A stretch of DNA of 64,000 nt from Candidatus Gastranaerophilales bacterium (lineage in GTDB: Bacteria; Cyanobacteriota; Vampirovibrionia; Gastranaerophilales; Gastranaerophilaceae). Below are positions 35,306 to 44,763 of the stretch, piece after piece. Under the pieces are notes generated by a model that did no database searches, had not been told where the DNA came from, and saw nothing but the letters and a program-made list of their open reading frames with translations. Location of the stretch: NCBI GenBank assembly GCA_947625305.1, contig CANQNW010000001.1, positions 165,282-229,281 on the forward strand. The letters are read 5' to 3'. Both the position numbers and the translations under genes were made by a program. Position 1 is the first letter of the stretch, and every line of letters starts with the position of its first letter.

Positions 35306-36019
35306 TTATTCAAAAATTTCCTTTACACTTACCGATTTAAGAGTTTTCATATCATCAAGCTGTTTATAAATGTGCATAACAGGGCTTTTTTCACTGCAGA
35401 ATACTTTAGCATTTATTTTTAAACTGTCCCCTTCGTCATCAACCGTTTTATGGTTGTAGTCTATAACTTCGGGAAATATTTCATTAAATTTTTTATAAAC
35501 TTCTTCATATTCATTATATTTACAAATAAAAGAGATTTTAACCTTGCGCAAATGTTTAAGATTTTTAGGCATTATTTTGACTTCAAAAATTCTTATTAAA
35601 ACAAGAATAGCAACGGCAAGAACGGTTGAAATAACTGCAATACTTATTTTACCGCATCCGCAAGCCATACCGATAGCGGCAACTATCCACAAGGAAGATG
35701 CCGTAGTTAATCCCGTAACCGTTAACCCTTGTCTTAATACTGTACCGGCGCCAATAAAACCGATACCTGTAATTATTTGAGCAGCAACTCTTGCGGGGTC
35801 GCCCAAGGGGTAAAGTGTTACGGCAGTAGAAAAACCGTATATAGAAAGTATTGTAAATATGCAAGAACCAAGACATACCATAATTTGAGTTCTTAATCCG
35901 GCTGATTTATTTGTCAGTTCTCTTTCAAGTCCTATCATAGAACCTAATATTATTGAAACAAAAATTCTGATTAATATATCCAAATCCGTTGTTAAAAAGT
36001 AGTTAAGAAAATCTCTCAT
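35306..36019 (-). CDS. MgtC/SapB family membrane protein
   Basis: 237 residues. The N-terminal membrane half carries the family signature IFVSIILGSMIGLERELTNKSAGLRTQIMVCLGSCIFTILS and ITGIGFIGAGTVLRQGLTVTGLTTASSLWIVAAIGMACGCG. The C-terminal 85 residues form an ACT-like soluble domain. MgtC proteins act in Mg-limited growth; the mechanism varies. It starts 3 bases after the OppC-like gene stops and is probably co-transcribed. Confidence 0.92.
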   Translation of the reverse strand: MRDFLNYFLTTDLDILIRIFVSIILGSMIGLERELTNKSAGLRTQIMVCLGSCIFTILSIYGFSTAVTLYPLGDPARVAAQIITGIGFIGAGTVLRQGLTVTGLTTASSLWIVAAIGMACGCGKISIAVISTVLAVAILVLIRIFEVKIMPKNLKHLRKVKISFICKYNEYEEVYKKFNEIFPEVIDYNHKTVDDEGDSLKINAKVFCSEKSPVMHIYKQLDDMKTLKSVSVKEIFE

Positions 36020-36022
36020 AAA

Positions 36023-37120
36023 TTATCTTTCTCTGCTGTTGGGATCTACCGCATCTCTAATTGTATCACCTATTAAATTAAAAGCTAATACCGCAACAAA
36101 AATTAAAAAACCGGGAGTTAATAACCAAGGTCTTGAAACAATATTAATAAATTCCTGTGCCTCTTTAAGCATATTTCCCCAGCTTGCATCAGGCTGCTGA
36201 ATGCCTAAACCCAAAAAGCTTAATCCTGATTCAGATAATATATACGAGGGAACACTCAATGTCATTGCGACTATAACATAGCTTAAAGTCTGAGGCAGAA
36301 TATGTTTTACTATTGTTCTTAAAGCAGAAGCCCCCATTGCCTCTGAGGCAATAACAAATTCCTTTTTCTTGACCGATAGAACCATTCCTCTTACTACTCT
36401 TGAAAATCCCGCCCAGCCGATAAGGGCAAGAATAACTACTATAAGTGTAAATCTCTGCACACTCGTCATATTAGCGGGAAGAATTGAAGCTAATATTATC
36501 AATAAATAAAAACTCGGAATAGACATAATAGCTTCCGCTATTCTCATCATAACAAAATCAACTTTTCCGCCGAAATATCCTGAAATTCCGCCGTAAAGCA
36601 TACCCAAAGGAAACGATACAAATAATGCAAGAAAACCGATTGTAAGAGAAATTCTTCCGCCGAATAAAAGCCTTGAAAAATTATCTCTGCCGTTTATATC
36701 AGTCCCTAAAAGGTAAATTTCACCGCCTTCATCAACATTATAAAAATGCCTGTCAAACGGAATTATTCCAAAAAGTTTATATTTATAGCCTTTGGCAAAA
36801 TATTTTACATAATGTTTTTGACTTCTGTCTTCAATGTATTTGGTATCAAAATTTTCTTTATCAAAATAACGAATGTAATTATATGTATACGGCAGAGATA
36901 ATCTGCCTTTTTCATTAATAATGTAAATTTTTGAAGGAGGACAGTATGCTTTATTCCTGTTTGAATATTCTTTTGAATACGGGCAGATAAAAGAGGCAAA
37001 CAAAACGGCAAGATATAAAATCATTAAAATAAATAAAGCATATTTTGCAAACTTATCTTTTATAAGTGTTTTAAAAATATTATCTCTGACAAAATCATTA
37101 TACTCGGGAAGTTTAGCCAT
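36023..37120 (-). CDS. Peptide/nickel-type ABC transporter permease (OppC/DppC family)
   Basis: 365 residues with the OppC N-terminal region, one N-terminal helix, a large periplasmic insert (residues about 45-130), then five more helices. The BPD permease EAA loop is EAMGASALRTIVKHILPQTL, and GTDINGRDNFSRLLFGGRISLTIG and SGLSFLGLGIQQPDASWGNML are typical. Its start overlaps the OppB-like stop by one base. No ATPase or binding-protein gene is adjacent; they may be elsewhere on the chromosome. The solute cannot be assigned. Confidence 0.92.
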   Translation of the reverse strand: MAKLPEYNDFVRDNIFKTLIKDKFAKYALFILMILYLAVLFASFICPYSKEYSNRNKAYCPPSKIYIINEKGRLSLPYTYNYIRYFDKENFDTKYIEDRSQKHYVKYFAKGYKYKLFGIIPFDRHFYNVDEGGEIYLLGTDINGRDNFSRLLFGGRISLTIGFLALFVSFPLGMLYGGISGYFGGKVDFVMMRIAEAIMSIPSFYLLIILASILPANMTSVQRFTLIVVILALIGWAGFSRVVRGMVLSVKKKEFVIASEAMGASALRTIVKHILPQTLSYVIVAMTLSVPSYILSESGLSFLGLGIQQPDASWGNMLKEAQEFINIVSRPWLLTPGFLIFVAVLAFNLIGDTIRDAVDPNSRER

Positions 37121-38088
37121 TAAGATACCTCCACTCTCGGGTCTGTAATTTTTAAGAGGATATCTGCAAGCAGGTTGCCTATAACAAGCATAACGGTACC
37201 AATCATTAAAGAAACCATAACAAGATTAATATCAGATTTCATTACTGCCTCTAATATTAATCTGCCGAGCCCGGGGTACTGAAAAACGTACTCGGTCAGC
37301 GCTGCACCGCTCAATAATGAGGCAAATTCAAATCCCAAAAGAGTAACCATAGGGTTAATTGCATTACGAAGTGCATGTTTATAAATAACTTTATTTTCGC
37401 TTAATCCTTTTGCCCTTGCGAATTTAACATAATCCGATTCCAAAACATCAAGCAAATTACCTCTCATCTGCCTTTGAAGTCCCGATAAAGATATTGTAAA
37501 TAGAACAATTACAGGCAAAACAAGATGATGTAAAACATCCAAAACCTTACCCATAGGCGAGAGTTCGGAATAATTAAAGCTTGTCAGACCGCCTGTCGGA
37601 AACCACCCCGTTTTAACCGCAAAAATTAACAATAATAATGCAAAGAAGAATGACGGAATTGCCATTCCTATACTGGATAAGACGGTTAAAATCCTGTCTA
37701 TGGGCTTTCGCCAATGAAGTGCCGCAACTATCCCCAAAGGAATACCGACCATCCATGTAAATAAAATAACAAAACTTGTAAGCAAAAGTGTATTTGGTAT
37801 CCTTTCAAGCAGTTTATCGGATACTTTTTCACCTGTCGTGCAATACCCCATATCACCTTTTATAAAGCTTTTAAGCCAAAGTCCGTATTGAACAATAACA
37901 GGTTTATCAAGCCCGAGCCTTTGCACCTCATAATCAAGAGTTTCCTGCGTAATGGAAGGATTTAGCCGCAGTTCTGCCAAAGGATCAACGGGGGCTAATC
38001 GTATTAAAAAGAAACTGATTATCGATACCAAAAATAATAACGGTATCGTTTGTAATATTCTTTTAAAAACATATCCTAATAAGTTCAT
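37120..38088 (-). CDS. Peptide/nickel-type ABC transporter permease (OppB/DppB family)
   Basis: 322 residues, six helices. N-terminal YVFKRILQTIPLLFLVSIISFFLIRLAPVDP is typical of DppB, as is the central IPNTLLLTSFVILFTWMVGIPLG. The EAA loop is FARAKGLSENKVIYKHALRNAINPMVTLLG. It pairs with the OppC-like gene by a one-base overlap. A promoter with TTGTTA-N18-TACAAT lies just upstream. Confidence 0.93.
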   Translation of the reverse strand: MNLLGYVFKRILQTIPLLFLVSIISFFLIRLAPVDPLAELRLNPSITQETLDYEVQRLGLDKPVIVQYGLWLKSFIKGDMGYCTTGEKVSDKLLERIPNTLLLTSFVILFTWMVGIPLGIVAALHWRKPIDRILTVLSSIGMAIPSFFFALLLLIFAVKTGWFPTGGLTSFNYSELSPMGKVLDVLHHLVLPVIVLFTISLSGLQRQMRGNLLDVLESDYVKFARAKGLSENKVIYKHALRNAINPMVTLLGFEFASLLSGAALTEYVFQYPGLGRLILEAVMKSDINLVMVSLMIGTVMLVIGNLLADILLKITDPRVEVS

Positions 38089-38155
38089 AAGCTAATTTTA
38101 AAATATATTATTATTTTTGACAATTAGCCTTATAGAAAAACGGTTTTTGTAAAAA

Positions 38156-38185
38156 ATTGTAATTTTTAAACTCGCATACTAACAA
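38156..38185 (-). promoter_or_regulatory. Candidate sigma-70 promoter of oppB-oppC-mgtC
   Basis: On the minus strand, TTGTTA (38180-38185), an 18-base spacer, then TACAAT (38156-38161), about 68 bases before the oppB-like ATG. Confidence 0.5.
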
Positions 38186-38261
38186 AAAAATTATTAACCT
38201 GTTTTAAAAAAATATAATTTAGTGTCGCATTCTATCGACAACTTATAAAAAAGGAATAAAC

Positions 38262-39377
38262 ATGATAACAAGAGTAGGATATGATTTAAGAACAGGTAAA
38301 TCTTTATTAAAAAAAGCTGATTTTGCCGTTAGTAATTTTTCAAAAAACTCATCAAAACTTGTGAGTTTTAAAAGTACAAATATAAAAGAAATTCCAAAGG
38401 ATTGGGGAATTTATAAAGATGTAATTTCAAATCCGGGACGTATAACAGAAATAACGGATTCCTCCGATAAATATATACAATCAGTGTCAAATCCAATTCG
38501 AGAAGCAAACCCCGAGGATATAAAGAATTATACTAAAGAACATCCGGGTTCCGGCTTAATTTTTTGCAATATTACCTCTCGCTTTCATACCAACTGTTAC
38601 GAAGGTTCAGCTCCAACGGAATTTGTTTTTCAAGATGACGGAGTAATATATACCGAAAAAGACGGGTCTGTAACATATTATGATAACAGTGAAATATCAG
38701 ATTTCGTTAATAAACATAAACATCACAATTCGCCTGATTATAAATATTCAAAAGATGAACGTATTTTATTGGGACTTATGCAAGATAAAAGATATAAAGA
38801 ATTCAGGCATTACTTAAATACAAATAAAGTAGACATTGCAAATAGTTCGGATGTTATGCAGAGATTGGTAATAGATTATTATATCTCCATAGGATTAAAG
38901 GAAAAAGCATTAAAATTATGTCCTGAAAGAGTTAAATATATTGATGAAATGGAGGAAAGAGCAAAGTCAGGTCATAAACCGACGGTAAATGATTTTCTTG
39001 CAAAAGGTGATTTCAGAGGTGCATTATCACTCGGCAAAAAAAACATGCCTGAGCCCTTTAATAAATTGCCTGATTCAAAATTAAACGATTTAATTGAATA
39101 TCTAGAAGATAGAAGCAAACTTTTTAAGTATGAAGAATATTTAAAAAACACAATAGATAATACTCCGTTCGGCCCTTTAGATGAATGTACTGATAACGAA
39201 AGAGTTCAAATAGACATGGTTACACTGGGATTGGCGGAAGTCGGAAATTTTGCCATAAAAAAGATAAAAAAAATCTATAGTATATTAGATGTTCAGAAAA
39301 AAATTTACGAAATAGAAACTCTTATGACAAAAGCGGATGCCGTTATGGAGGAGGCTGCCGCACAAGAACCCTGGTAG
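38262..39377 (+). CDS. Hypothetical protein with VSFKS signature
   Basis: 371 residues, unknown family. It carries SKLVSFKSTNIKE near residue 32-44, sharing the F-x-S/G motif of the other lineage-type proteins here. The middle is polar, with a tryptic-looking segment DYKYSKDERILLGLMQDKRYKEFRHYL and helical repeats after it. C-terminal helical region with many acidic residues. No signal peptide or membrane helix. AAGGA ribosome site upstream. It leads, with 104 bases between, into the two AAA-type genes; association with them is plausible, not shown. Confidence 0.72.
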   Translation: MITRVGYDLRTGKSLLKKADFAVSNFSKNSSKLVSFKSTNIKEIPKDWGIYKDVISNPGRITEITDSSDKYIQSVSNPIREANPEDIKNYTKEHPGSGLIFCNITSRFHTNCYEGSAPTEFVFQDDGVIYTEKDGSVTYYDNSEISDFVNKHKHHNSPDYKYSKDERILLGLMQDKRYKEFRHYLNTNKVDIANSSDVMQRLVIDYYISIGLKEKALKLCPERVKYIDEMEERAKSGHKPTVNDFLAKGDFRGALSLGKKNMPEPFNKLPDSKLNDLIEYLEDRSKLFKYEEYLKNTIDNTPFGPLDECTDNERVQIDMVTLGLAEVGNFAIKKIKKIYSILDVQKKIYEIETLMTKADAVMEEAAAQEPW

Positions 39378-39481
39378 CATTTGTAAAAAATTATTTCAAT
39401 GTTTATATATGGAATATATAAAGCCATGGAAAAGCATGGTCAAGTTTGTTACAATTCAAATGCAAGTAAACGGAGAAAGCA

Positions 39482-40384
39482 TTGAAAGTAACATTTAACG
39501 GTATTAATAACATTCCTTCAGTTTTTACTGATGTAAGTCAGCAAAAACAATTACCCGTAAATTATAAAACAACTCCGATAAATACAGCTGATACAGTTGA
39601 AATTAAAACAAAAAAACAGCCGTTTTATAAAAATAAGAAACTGTTATTTTCCGTAGGATTACTCTCTCTTTCCGCTCTGGCTATATATTACAGCTGTGTA
39701 AGAAAAAAAAGAGCAGATGCGGCAATTGAAGCATTAAAACAACATCAATTATTACCTAAATACCTTCAGGTTCAGCAGAATGACGGACTTGTAAAACAAG
39801 TAAATGTAGCAAGAGAACACTTAATAGACGAAGTTAAAGCAAATAATGAAACTTTATTTAACAGTGTATCTTTCTTTGGACCGGACAGTGCTAATAAAAC
39901 AATGATAAAAGAAGGATTAGTAAAAGAATTATCAGGTGCAGGATATCAAATTGAAAGAATGCCCGAATTAAAAGATTCTTCAATAGAAGAAATCGGTTTA
40001 AAAATAGATAAGGCAATAAGGGGTGCAAAAAAACGATTTGAAACAACAGGTAAAAGAACTGCAATAGTTATAAACGAACTCGATAAAATTGCACCTGACA
40101 GACAAAAAACAGGAATATATAAAGCAGCAAGACCCCTGTTAAATTATCTGCAGGATTGCGGAAAACAAGGGTTTACGGTAGTCGCAGATGAATATAGTTT
40201 ATCAGCAATAGATCCTGCCGTTTCAAGGAGAGGAAGATTCAGTCTGCATATTTTAACAGAACCGCTTGAAAACGAATCTAAAGAAATTTGGCAGAAATAT
40301 TTGGACTTTATAAATGAATTTGCAAACCCAAAAGACCGTGAGGAGTTAGTTAAAAGGGCTTTAAGTATATTAAATAAGAAATGA
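39482..40384 (+). CDS. AAA-like protein with degenerate Walker A and one membrane helix
   Basis: 300 residues starting at TTG (39482) behind GGAG. N-terminal MKVTFNGINNIPSVF shows the shared F-x-G signature. A single helix LLFSVGLLSLSALAIYYSC (about residues 55-75) is followed by a KKR stop-transfer. The C-terminal domain reads like AAA+: the P-loop position is FFGPDSANKTMIKE, lacking the GxxxxGK[ST] glycines, while Walker B-like TAIVINELDKIAP and an arginine-finger-like RRGRFS remain. Nucleotide binding may be lost. It is 12 bases upstream of an intact AAA ATPase, suggesting a regulatory/active pair. Membrane-attached and cytosolic by prediction. Confidence 0.72.
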   Translation: MKVTFNGINNIPSVFTDVSQQKQLPVNYKTTPINTADTVEIKTKKQPFYKNKKLLFSVGLLSLSALAIYYSCVRKKRADAAIEALKQHQLLPKYLQVQQNDGLVKQVNVAREHLIDEVKANNETLFNSVSFFGPDSANKTMIKEGLVKELSGAGYQIERMPELKDSSIEEIGLKIDKAIRGAKKRFETTGKRTAIVINELDKIAPDRQKTGIYKAARPLLNYLQDCGKQGFTVVADEYSLSAIDPAVSRRGRFSLHILTEPLENESKEIWQKYLDFINEFANPKDREELVKRALSILNKK

Positions 40385-40396
40385 TAAGAGGGAAAA

Positions 40397-41875
40397 ATGA
40401 TTGTTCAACCGATAAATAATGTAAAATATAACCATATAAACTATATAAATAAATATAATCAGAGAGAGAAACAAAATAATTTTAACGAACCGAAAAACCA
40501 AAAATATTCAAACGGGGTATACGGCAGGGCACAAGTCGGATTAAACAGCAAAAATAATCCGAGTTTTGGAGTTTTAGAAGATATACTAGGACCAATGCTT
40601 GAAAGTATAGGATTTGGAACTGCATCAATCGCATTCCTTGTTACATGCGGATTTGCATTAGATTACTTAACACACATCCCTGATCAGAAAAGGGAAAAAG
40701 AAGCCACAAGATTATATGACTTGAGAGAAGAAAAAATTAAAAACATTGAAAACTCTATGAATTTAAATTATGCCTCCGCAGCAAAGTATCACGATAACTT
40801 TCTTCAAATTGCCGAAATCCAACCGAAAAATGACGGGCATGAAATCGGTTTAAATGCTGTAATGGGATATGGAGTAGAAAAGTATAAAGTTGCGCTGGAC
40901 TTTATTGTTCCTGTTTTATTAAAGAAACAAACCAATATTACCCGTATACCAAGCGGAATGCTCTTATACGGCCCCCCGGGAGGCGGAAAAACATATATGG
41001 CAGAAAAAATCTGCGAGCATTTACAACATTTCGGAGTAAATGTTATTACGGTTGAATTTAAAGAAAGAGGACATGCCAGAAATGCGGAAAGAATAAAGAA
41101 AGCATTTGCAAACGGTAAAGAATATTATAAGAATACAGGTAAACCCTCTGTTATATACTTCCCGCAGGATATAGATAATTATTTAATAGACAGAGCAAAA
41201 GCTCCCGAATATATAAAAGAAGTAAGAGCAATGATAAACAGTGCGGAAAATTGCTGTGATGAAGGTGTAACCTGGATAGGTACGGCAAATTATTCTCAAA
41301 ACATTGACCCGGCTATACTTCGTCCGGGAAGAACAGATATTAAACTGGCAATCGGAGAAATGGAAAATTTTGCCATAGCAGATATGATAAAATATGTACT
41401 TTTTAAAATAGATGAAAAAGATTCCGCAGAAGAATTCGATTATCAAAAAGTATTAGATAAAATAGAAGCAGAAAATTTGGTATTTACTCCTGCAGAAATT
41501 GAATTATTTGTAACCGATGCAAAAAAACATAATCCTACTCCTGAGAATTTTGTAACGGCTGATTTGGTTATTGACGAAATTGATAATTACAAATTAAAAA
41601 ATATGACAACATTAACTCCCGAAGTAATGTCAAAATTCAAAGAAGATCAGGAGTATATAAGAAATCTTGATCAAAAGGTATTAGAAAAAGCAAAAGAAGA
41701 CATTAAAAAAGCCGAAGAGAAAAAAGAAATAATGGAGGAAAAAGCTAAAAGGGCAGATAAAGCCTTATCGGATGCAAATTATGATTTAGAACAAGCTGAA
41801 AGGCTTAAGGATCAAGCTATACGAAGTAAAAATATTATAGATTATACAGTTACAAAACAAAACGAAACACCATAA
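40397..41875 (+). CDS. AAA ATPase with N-terminal membrane segment and C-terminal coiled coil
   Basis: 492 residues. The N-terminal tail ends in NPSFGVLED, then a hydrophobic stretch (ASIAFLVTCGFALDYL) that is probably membrane-inserted. The AAA module has an intact Walker A LLYGPPGGGKTYMAE near residue 195. At the Walker B position the usual Asp-Glu is YFPQDIDNYL, and the sensor/arginine region is IGTANYSQNIDPAILRPGRTDIK. The last about 65 residues form a KAKEDIKKAEEKKE-type coiled coil. The lost Walker B Glu would slow or prevent hydrolysis. It is co-transcribed with the degenerate AAA protein 12 bases upstream. Target unknown. Confidence 0.8.
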   Translation: MIVQPINNVKYNHINYINKYNQREKQNNFNEPKNQKYSNGVYGRAQVGLNSKNNPSFGVLEDILGPMLESIGFGTASIAFLVTCGFALDYLTHIPDQKREKEATRLYDLREEKIKNIENSMNLNYASAAKYHDNFLQIAEIQPKNDGHEIGLNAVMGYGVEKYKVALDFIVPVLLKKQTNITRIPSGMLLYGPPGGGKTYMAEKICEHLQHFGVNVITVEFKERGHARNAERIKKAFANGKEYYKNTGKPSVIYFPQDIDNYLIDRAKAPEYIKEVRAMINSAENCCDEGVTWIGTANYSQNIDPAILRPGRTDIKLAIGEMENFAIADMIKYVLFKIDEKDSAEEFDYQKVLDKIEAENLVFTPAEIELFVTDAKKHNPTPENFVTADLVIDEIDNYKLKNMTTLTPEVMSKFKEDQEYIRNLDQKVLEKAKEDIKKAEEKKEIMEEKAKRADKALSDANYDLEQAERLKDQAIRSKNIIDYTVTKQNETP

Positions 41876-41915
41876 AATTAAAAAAATTTTTACATATCTT
41901 TTGTATATATTTTTA

Positions 41916-41944
41916 TTTACATGTTTAAAAAATTAGTGTAAAAT
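41916..41944 (+). promoter_or_regulatory. Sigma-70 type promoter of nrdD
   Basis: TTTACA (41916-41921), a 17-base spacer, then TAAAAT (41939-41944): strong, about 100 bases before the nrdD ATG. Confidence 0.65.
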
Positions 41945-42043
41945 AAAATAATAAATCGAGAGATTTGGGATAATATAAAAAATTTAAAAATGCGTAATTT
42001 ATTACGTGTTTTTAGTTATCTTGGAAAGAGTGAGGGATTGATA

Positions 42044-44185
42044 ATGGAAAGCATGGAACAACAACAGTTTTTTGTAATCAAAAAAGACGGTACAAAAGAA
42101 AAGTTTGATGTACAAAAAGTTATTAATGCCGTGAAAAAATCAGCAAGAAGAGTTTTAATTGATTTTACGGAAGAACAATTAAATAAAATTTGTTCTATCG
42201 TTGAAAGAGAAGTCCAAAATACGGGGCATAACGAAATATTAATTCAGGAAATGCACAATATTGTTGAACAAGCATTAGAAGAAGTTAACCATAAAGTATG
42301 CGAAAGCTACAGAAATTACAGAAATTATAAACAAGACTTTGTAAGAATGCTTGATAAAGTATATCAAGAAAGCCAAAAGATTATGTATATCGGGGATAAA
42401 GAAAACTCAAACTCCGATTCCGCTTTGGTATCAACAAAACGTTCTCTAATATTTAATCAATTAAATAAAGAATTATATAAAAAGTTCTTTTTAACGGTAG
42501 AAGATTTGCAGGCTATTCGTGACGGGTATATTTATATTCACGATATGTCAGCAAGACGTGATACTATGAACTGCTGTTTATTTGATGTAGGAGAAGTATT
42601 AAAAGGCGGTTTTGAAATGGGCAACCTTTGGTACAATGAACCAAAGACCTTAGCCGTTGCATTTGATGTTATAGGCGATATCGTTATGGCAGCAGCAAGC
42701 CAGCAATACGGCGGATTTACTGTTCCCGAAGTTGATAAACTGCTTGCTCCTTATGCGGAAAAATCCTATAATAAACAATACGAACGTTATATTTCAATGG
42801 GCTTAAGCTTTGAACAGGCAAGAAATGAAGCATTAAAAGATGTTCAAACAGACTTTGAACAAGGTTTCCAAGGCTGGGAATATAAGTTTAATACAGTAGC
42901 ATCTTCAAGAGGTGATTATCCGTTTATAACAATTACCTTTGGCTTAGGTACGGGCGAATACGAAAAAATGGCATCAATTGCCGCACTAAACACCAGAAAG
43001 AACGGACAGGGCAAAAAAGAATGCAAAAAACCCGTACTGTTTCCTAAACTTGTATTCTTATATGATAAAGAACTCCACGGAAAAGGCGGAGTATTAGAGG
43101 ATGTATTTGAGGCAGGTTTAGAATGCTCACAAAGGTCAATGTATCCTGATTGGTTAAGTTTAACCGGCGAAGGTTATGTTGCAAGCATGTATAAAAAATA
43201 TAAGAGAGTCGTATCTCCTATGGGATGCAGAGCTTTCTTATCTCCTTGGTATGAAAGAGGCGGTATGAAACCTGCAGATGAAAACGATAAACCTATATTT
43301 GTCGGAAGATTTAATATAGGGGCAATAAGTCTTCATTTGCCTATGATATATGCAAAAGCTAAAAAAGAAAGCAAAGATTTCTATGAAGTTCTTGATTACT
43401 ACTTGCAGTTAATCAGAAAAATTCATATAAGAACTTACGATTACTTAGGTGAAATGAGAGCATCAACGAACCCTCTTGCATATTGTGAAGGCGGATTTTA
43501 CGGCGGTCACTTAGGTTTCCACGATAAAATTAAGCCTCTGCTTAAAGCAGCAACGGCTTCATTTGGTATTACCGCATTAAATGAACTGCAAGAAATTCAT
43601 AACGGTAAATCATTAGTTGAAGACGGTCAATTTGCAATTGAAGTAATGGAATACATTAATAAAAGAGTTAATGAATTTAAAGAAGAAGACGGAAACTTAT
43701 ATGCATTATACGGTACTCCCGCAGAAAGCTTATGCGGACTTCAGGTTACTCAATTCCGTGAAAAATACGGTATTGTACCGAATGTATCAGATAGAGGATA
43801 TGTTTCTAACAGTTTCCACTGCCATGTAACGGAAAAAATTTCTCCGATTGAAAAACAGGACTTAGAAAACAGGTTCTGGAATTTAATGAACGGCGGTAAA
43901 ATCCAATATGTAAAATATCCGATTTCATACAACAAAGAGGCAATCAGAACATTGATTGAAAGAGCAATGGATATGGGATTTTATGAAGGTGTAAACTTGT
44001 CGCTTTCATACTGTGATGATTGCGGTCATCAGGAATTAAATATGGATGTATGCCCTAAATGCGGCAGCAGAAATTTAACAAAAATCGAAAGGATGAACGG
44101 TTATCTTTCTTACTCGAGAGTAAAAGGTGATACTCGTCTTAACGAAGCAAAAATGGAAGAGATAAAAGACAGAGTAAGTATGTAA
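42044..44185 (+). CDS. nrdD: Anaerobic ribonucleoside-triphosphate reductase
   Basis: A 713-residue class III reductase that makes dNTPs from NTPs under anoxia. The N-terminal ATP-cone is FFVIKKDGTKEKFDVQKVINAVKKSARR. The C-terminal zinc site is CDDCGH...CPKCGS and the glycyl-radical loop is RMNGYLSYSRV, with Gly in the radical position. The GAGGG ribosome site and the ATP-cone start support the ATG at 42044 over the longer frame from 41990. nrdG follows 2 bases later. Confidence 0.96.
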   Translation: MESMEQQQFFVIKKDGTKEKFDVQKVINAVKKSARRVLIDFTEEQLNKICSIVEREVQNTGHNEILIQEMHNIVEQALEEVNHKVCESYRNYRNYKQDFVRMLDKVYQESQKIMYIGDKENSNSDSALVSTKRSLIFNQLNKELYKKFFLTVEDLQAIRDGYIYIHDMSARRDTMNCCLFDVGEVLKGGFEMGNLWYNEPKTLAVAFDVIGDIVMAAASQQYGGFTVPEVDKLLAPYAEKSYNKQYERYISMGLSFEQARNEALKDVQTDFEQGFQGWEYKFNTVASSRGDYPFITITFGLGTGEYEKMASIAALNTRKNGQGKKECKKPVLFPKLVFLYDKELHGKGGVLEDVFEAGLECSQRSMYPDWLSLTGEGYVASMYKKYKRVVSPMGCRAFLSPWYERGGMKPADENDKPIFVGRFNIGAISLHLPMIYAKAKKESKDFYEVLDYYLQLIRKIHIRTYDYLGEMRASTNPLAYCEGGFYGGHLGFHDKIKPLLKAATASFGITALNELQEIHNGKSLVEDGQFAIEVMEYINKRVNEFKEEDGNLYALYGTPAESLCGLQVTQFREKYGIVPNVSDRGYVSNSFHCHVTEKISPIEKQDLENRFWNLMNGGKIQYVKYPISYNKEAIRTLIERAMDMGFYEGVNLSLSYCDDCGHQELNMDVCPKCGSRNLTKIERMNGYLSYSRVKGDTRLNEAKMEEIKDRVSM

Positions 44186-44187
44186 CA

Positions 44188-44691
44188 ATGAACTACCACA
44201 ATATCACAAAAGACGACATGCTAAATGGGGACGGCTTAAGGGTCGTACTGTGGGTTGCAGGATGTAATCATCAATGTGAAGGCTGCCAAAACCCGATTAC
44301 TTGGGATATAACAGGCGGACTTCCATTTGATGAGGCAGCCGAAAATGAACTTTTTGAAGCACTGGCAAAACCTCATATATCAGGAATAACCTTTTCAGGG
44401 GGCGACCCGTTGCACCCGTTTAACAGAGGTGAAACTTTCCGTCTTATGAGAAAGGTAAAAGAACTATACCCCAATAAAACAGTTTGGGTGTATACAGGTT
44501 TCTTATGGGAAGAATTTAAACAAAATCCTAAGATGAAATATATTGATGTATTAGTTGACGGCAGATTTATTAAATCTTTAAATGATAACAATCTGCATTG
44601 GATTGGCAGTTCCAATCAAAGAATTATTGATGTACAAAAAACTCTTGAAAAAGGTGAAGTAGTTCTTCATTTTGATAATAATAAGAAATAA
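44188..44691 (+). CDS. nrdG: Anaerobic ribonucleotide reductase activase
   Basis: A 167-residue radical SAM activase that installs the glycyl radical on NrdD. The 4Fe-4S motif is GCNHQCEGCQNP (CxxxCxxC) near residue 26. ISGITFSGGDPLHP is the SAM-contacting region and WVYTGFLWEE follows. It directly follows nrdD, as usual. Confidence 0.96.
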   Translation: MNYHNITKDDMLNGDGLRVVLWVAGCNHQCEGCQNPITWDITGGLPFDEAAENELFEALAKPHISGITFSGGDPLHPFNRGETFRLMRKVKELYPNKTVWVYTGFLWEEFKQNPKMKYIDVLVDGRFIKSLNDNNLHWIGSSNQRIIDVQKTLEKGEVVLHFDNNKK

Positions 44692-44763
44692 TATAAATTT
44701 TTTATACTAAGATTTTGTTTTTGTTATAAAATTAGCTTATAAGCAAGTTAATTGGAGAGAACA

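Noticed and set aside
40971..40982. C6G3 run in the AAA ATPase gene
   Set aside because: It encodes the Pro-Gly of the P-loop and is shorter than the two promoter tracts; no variation mechanism is implied.
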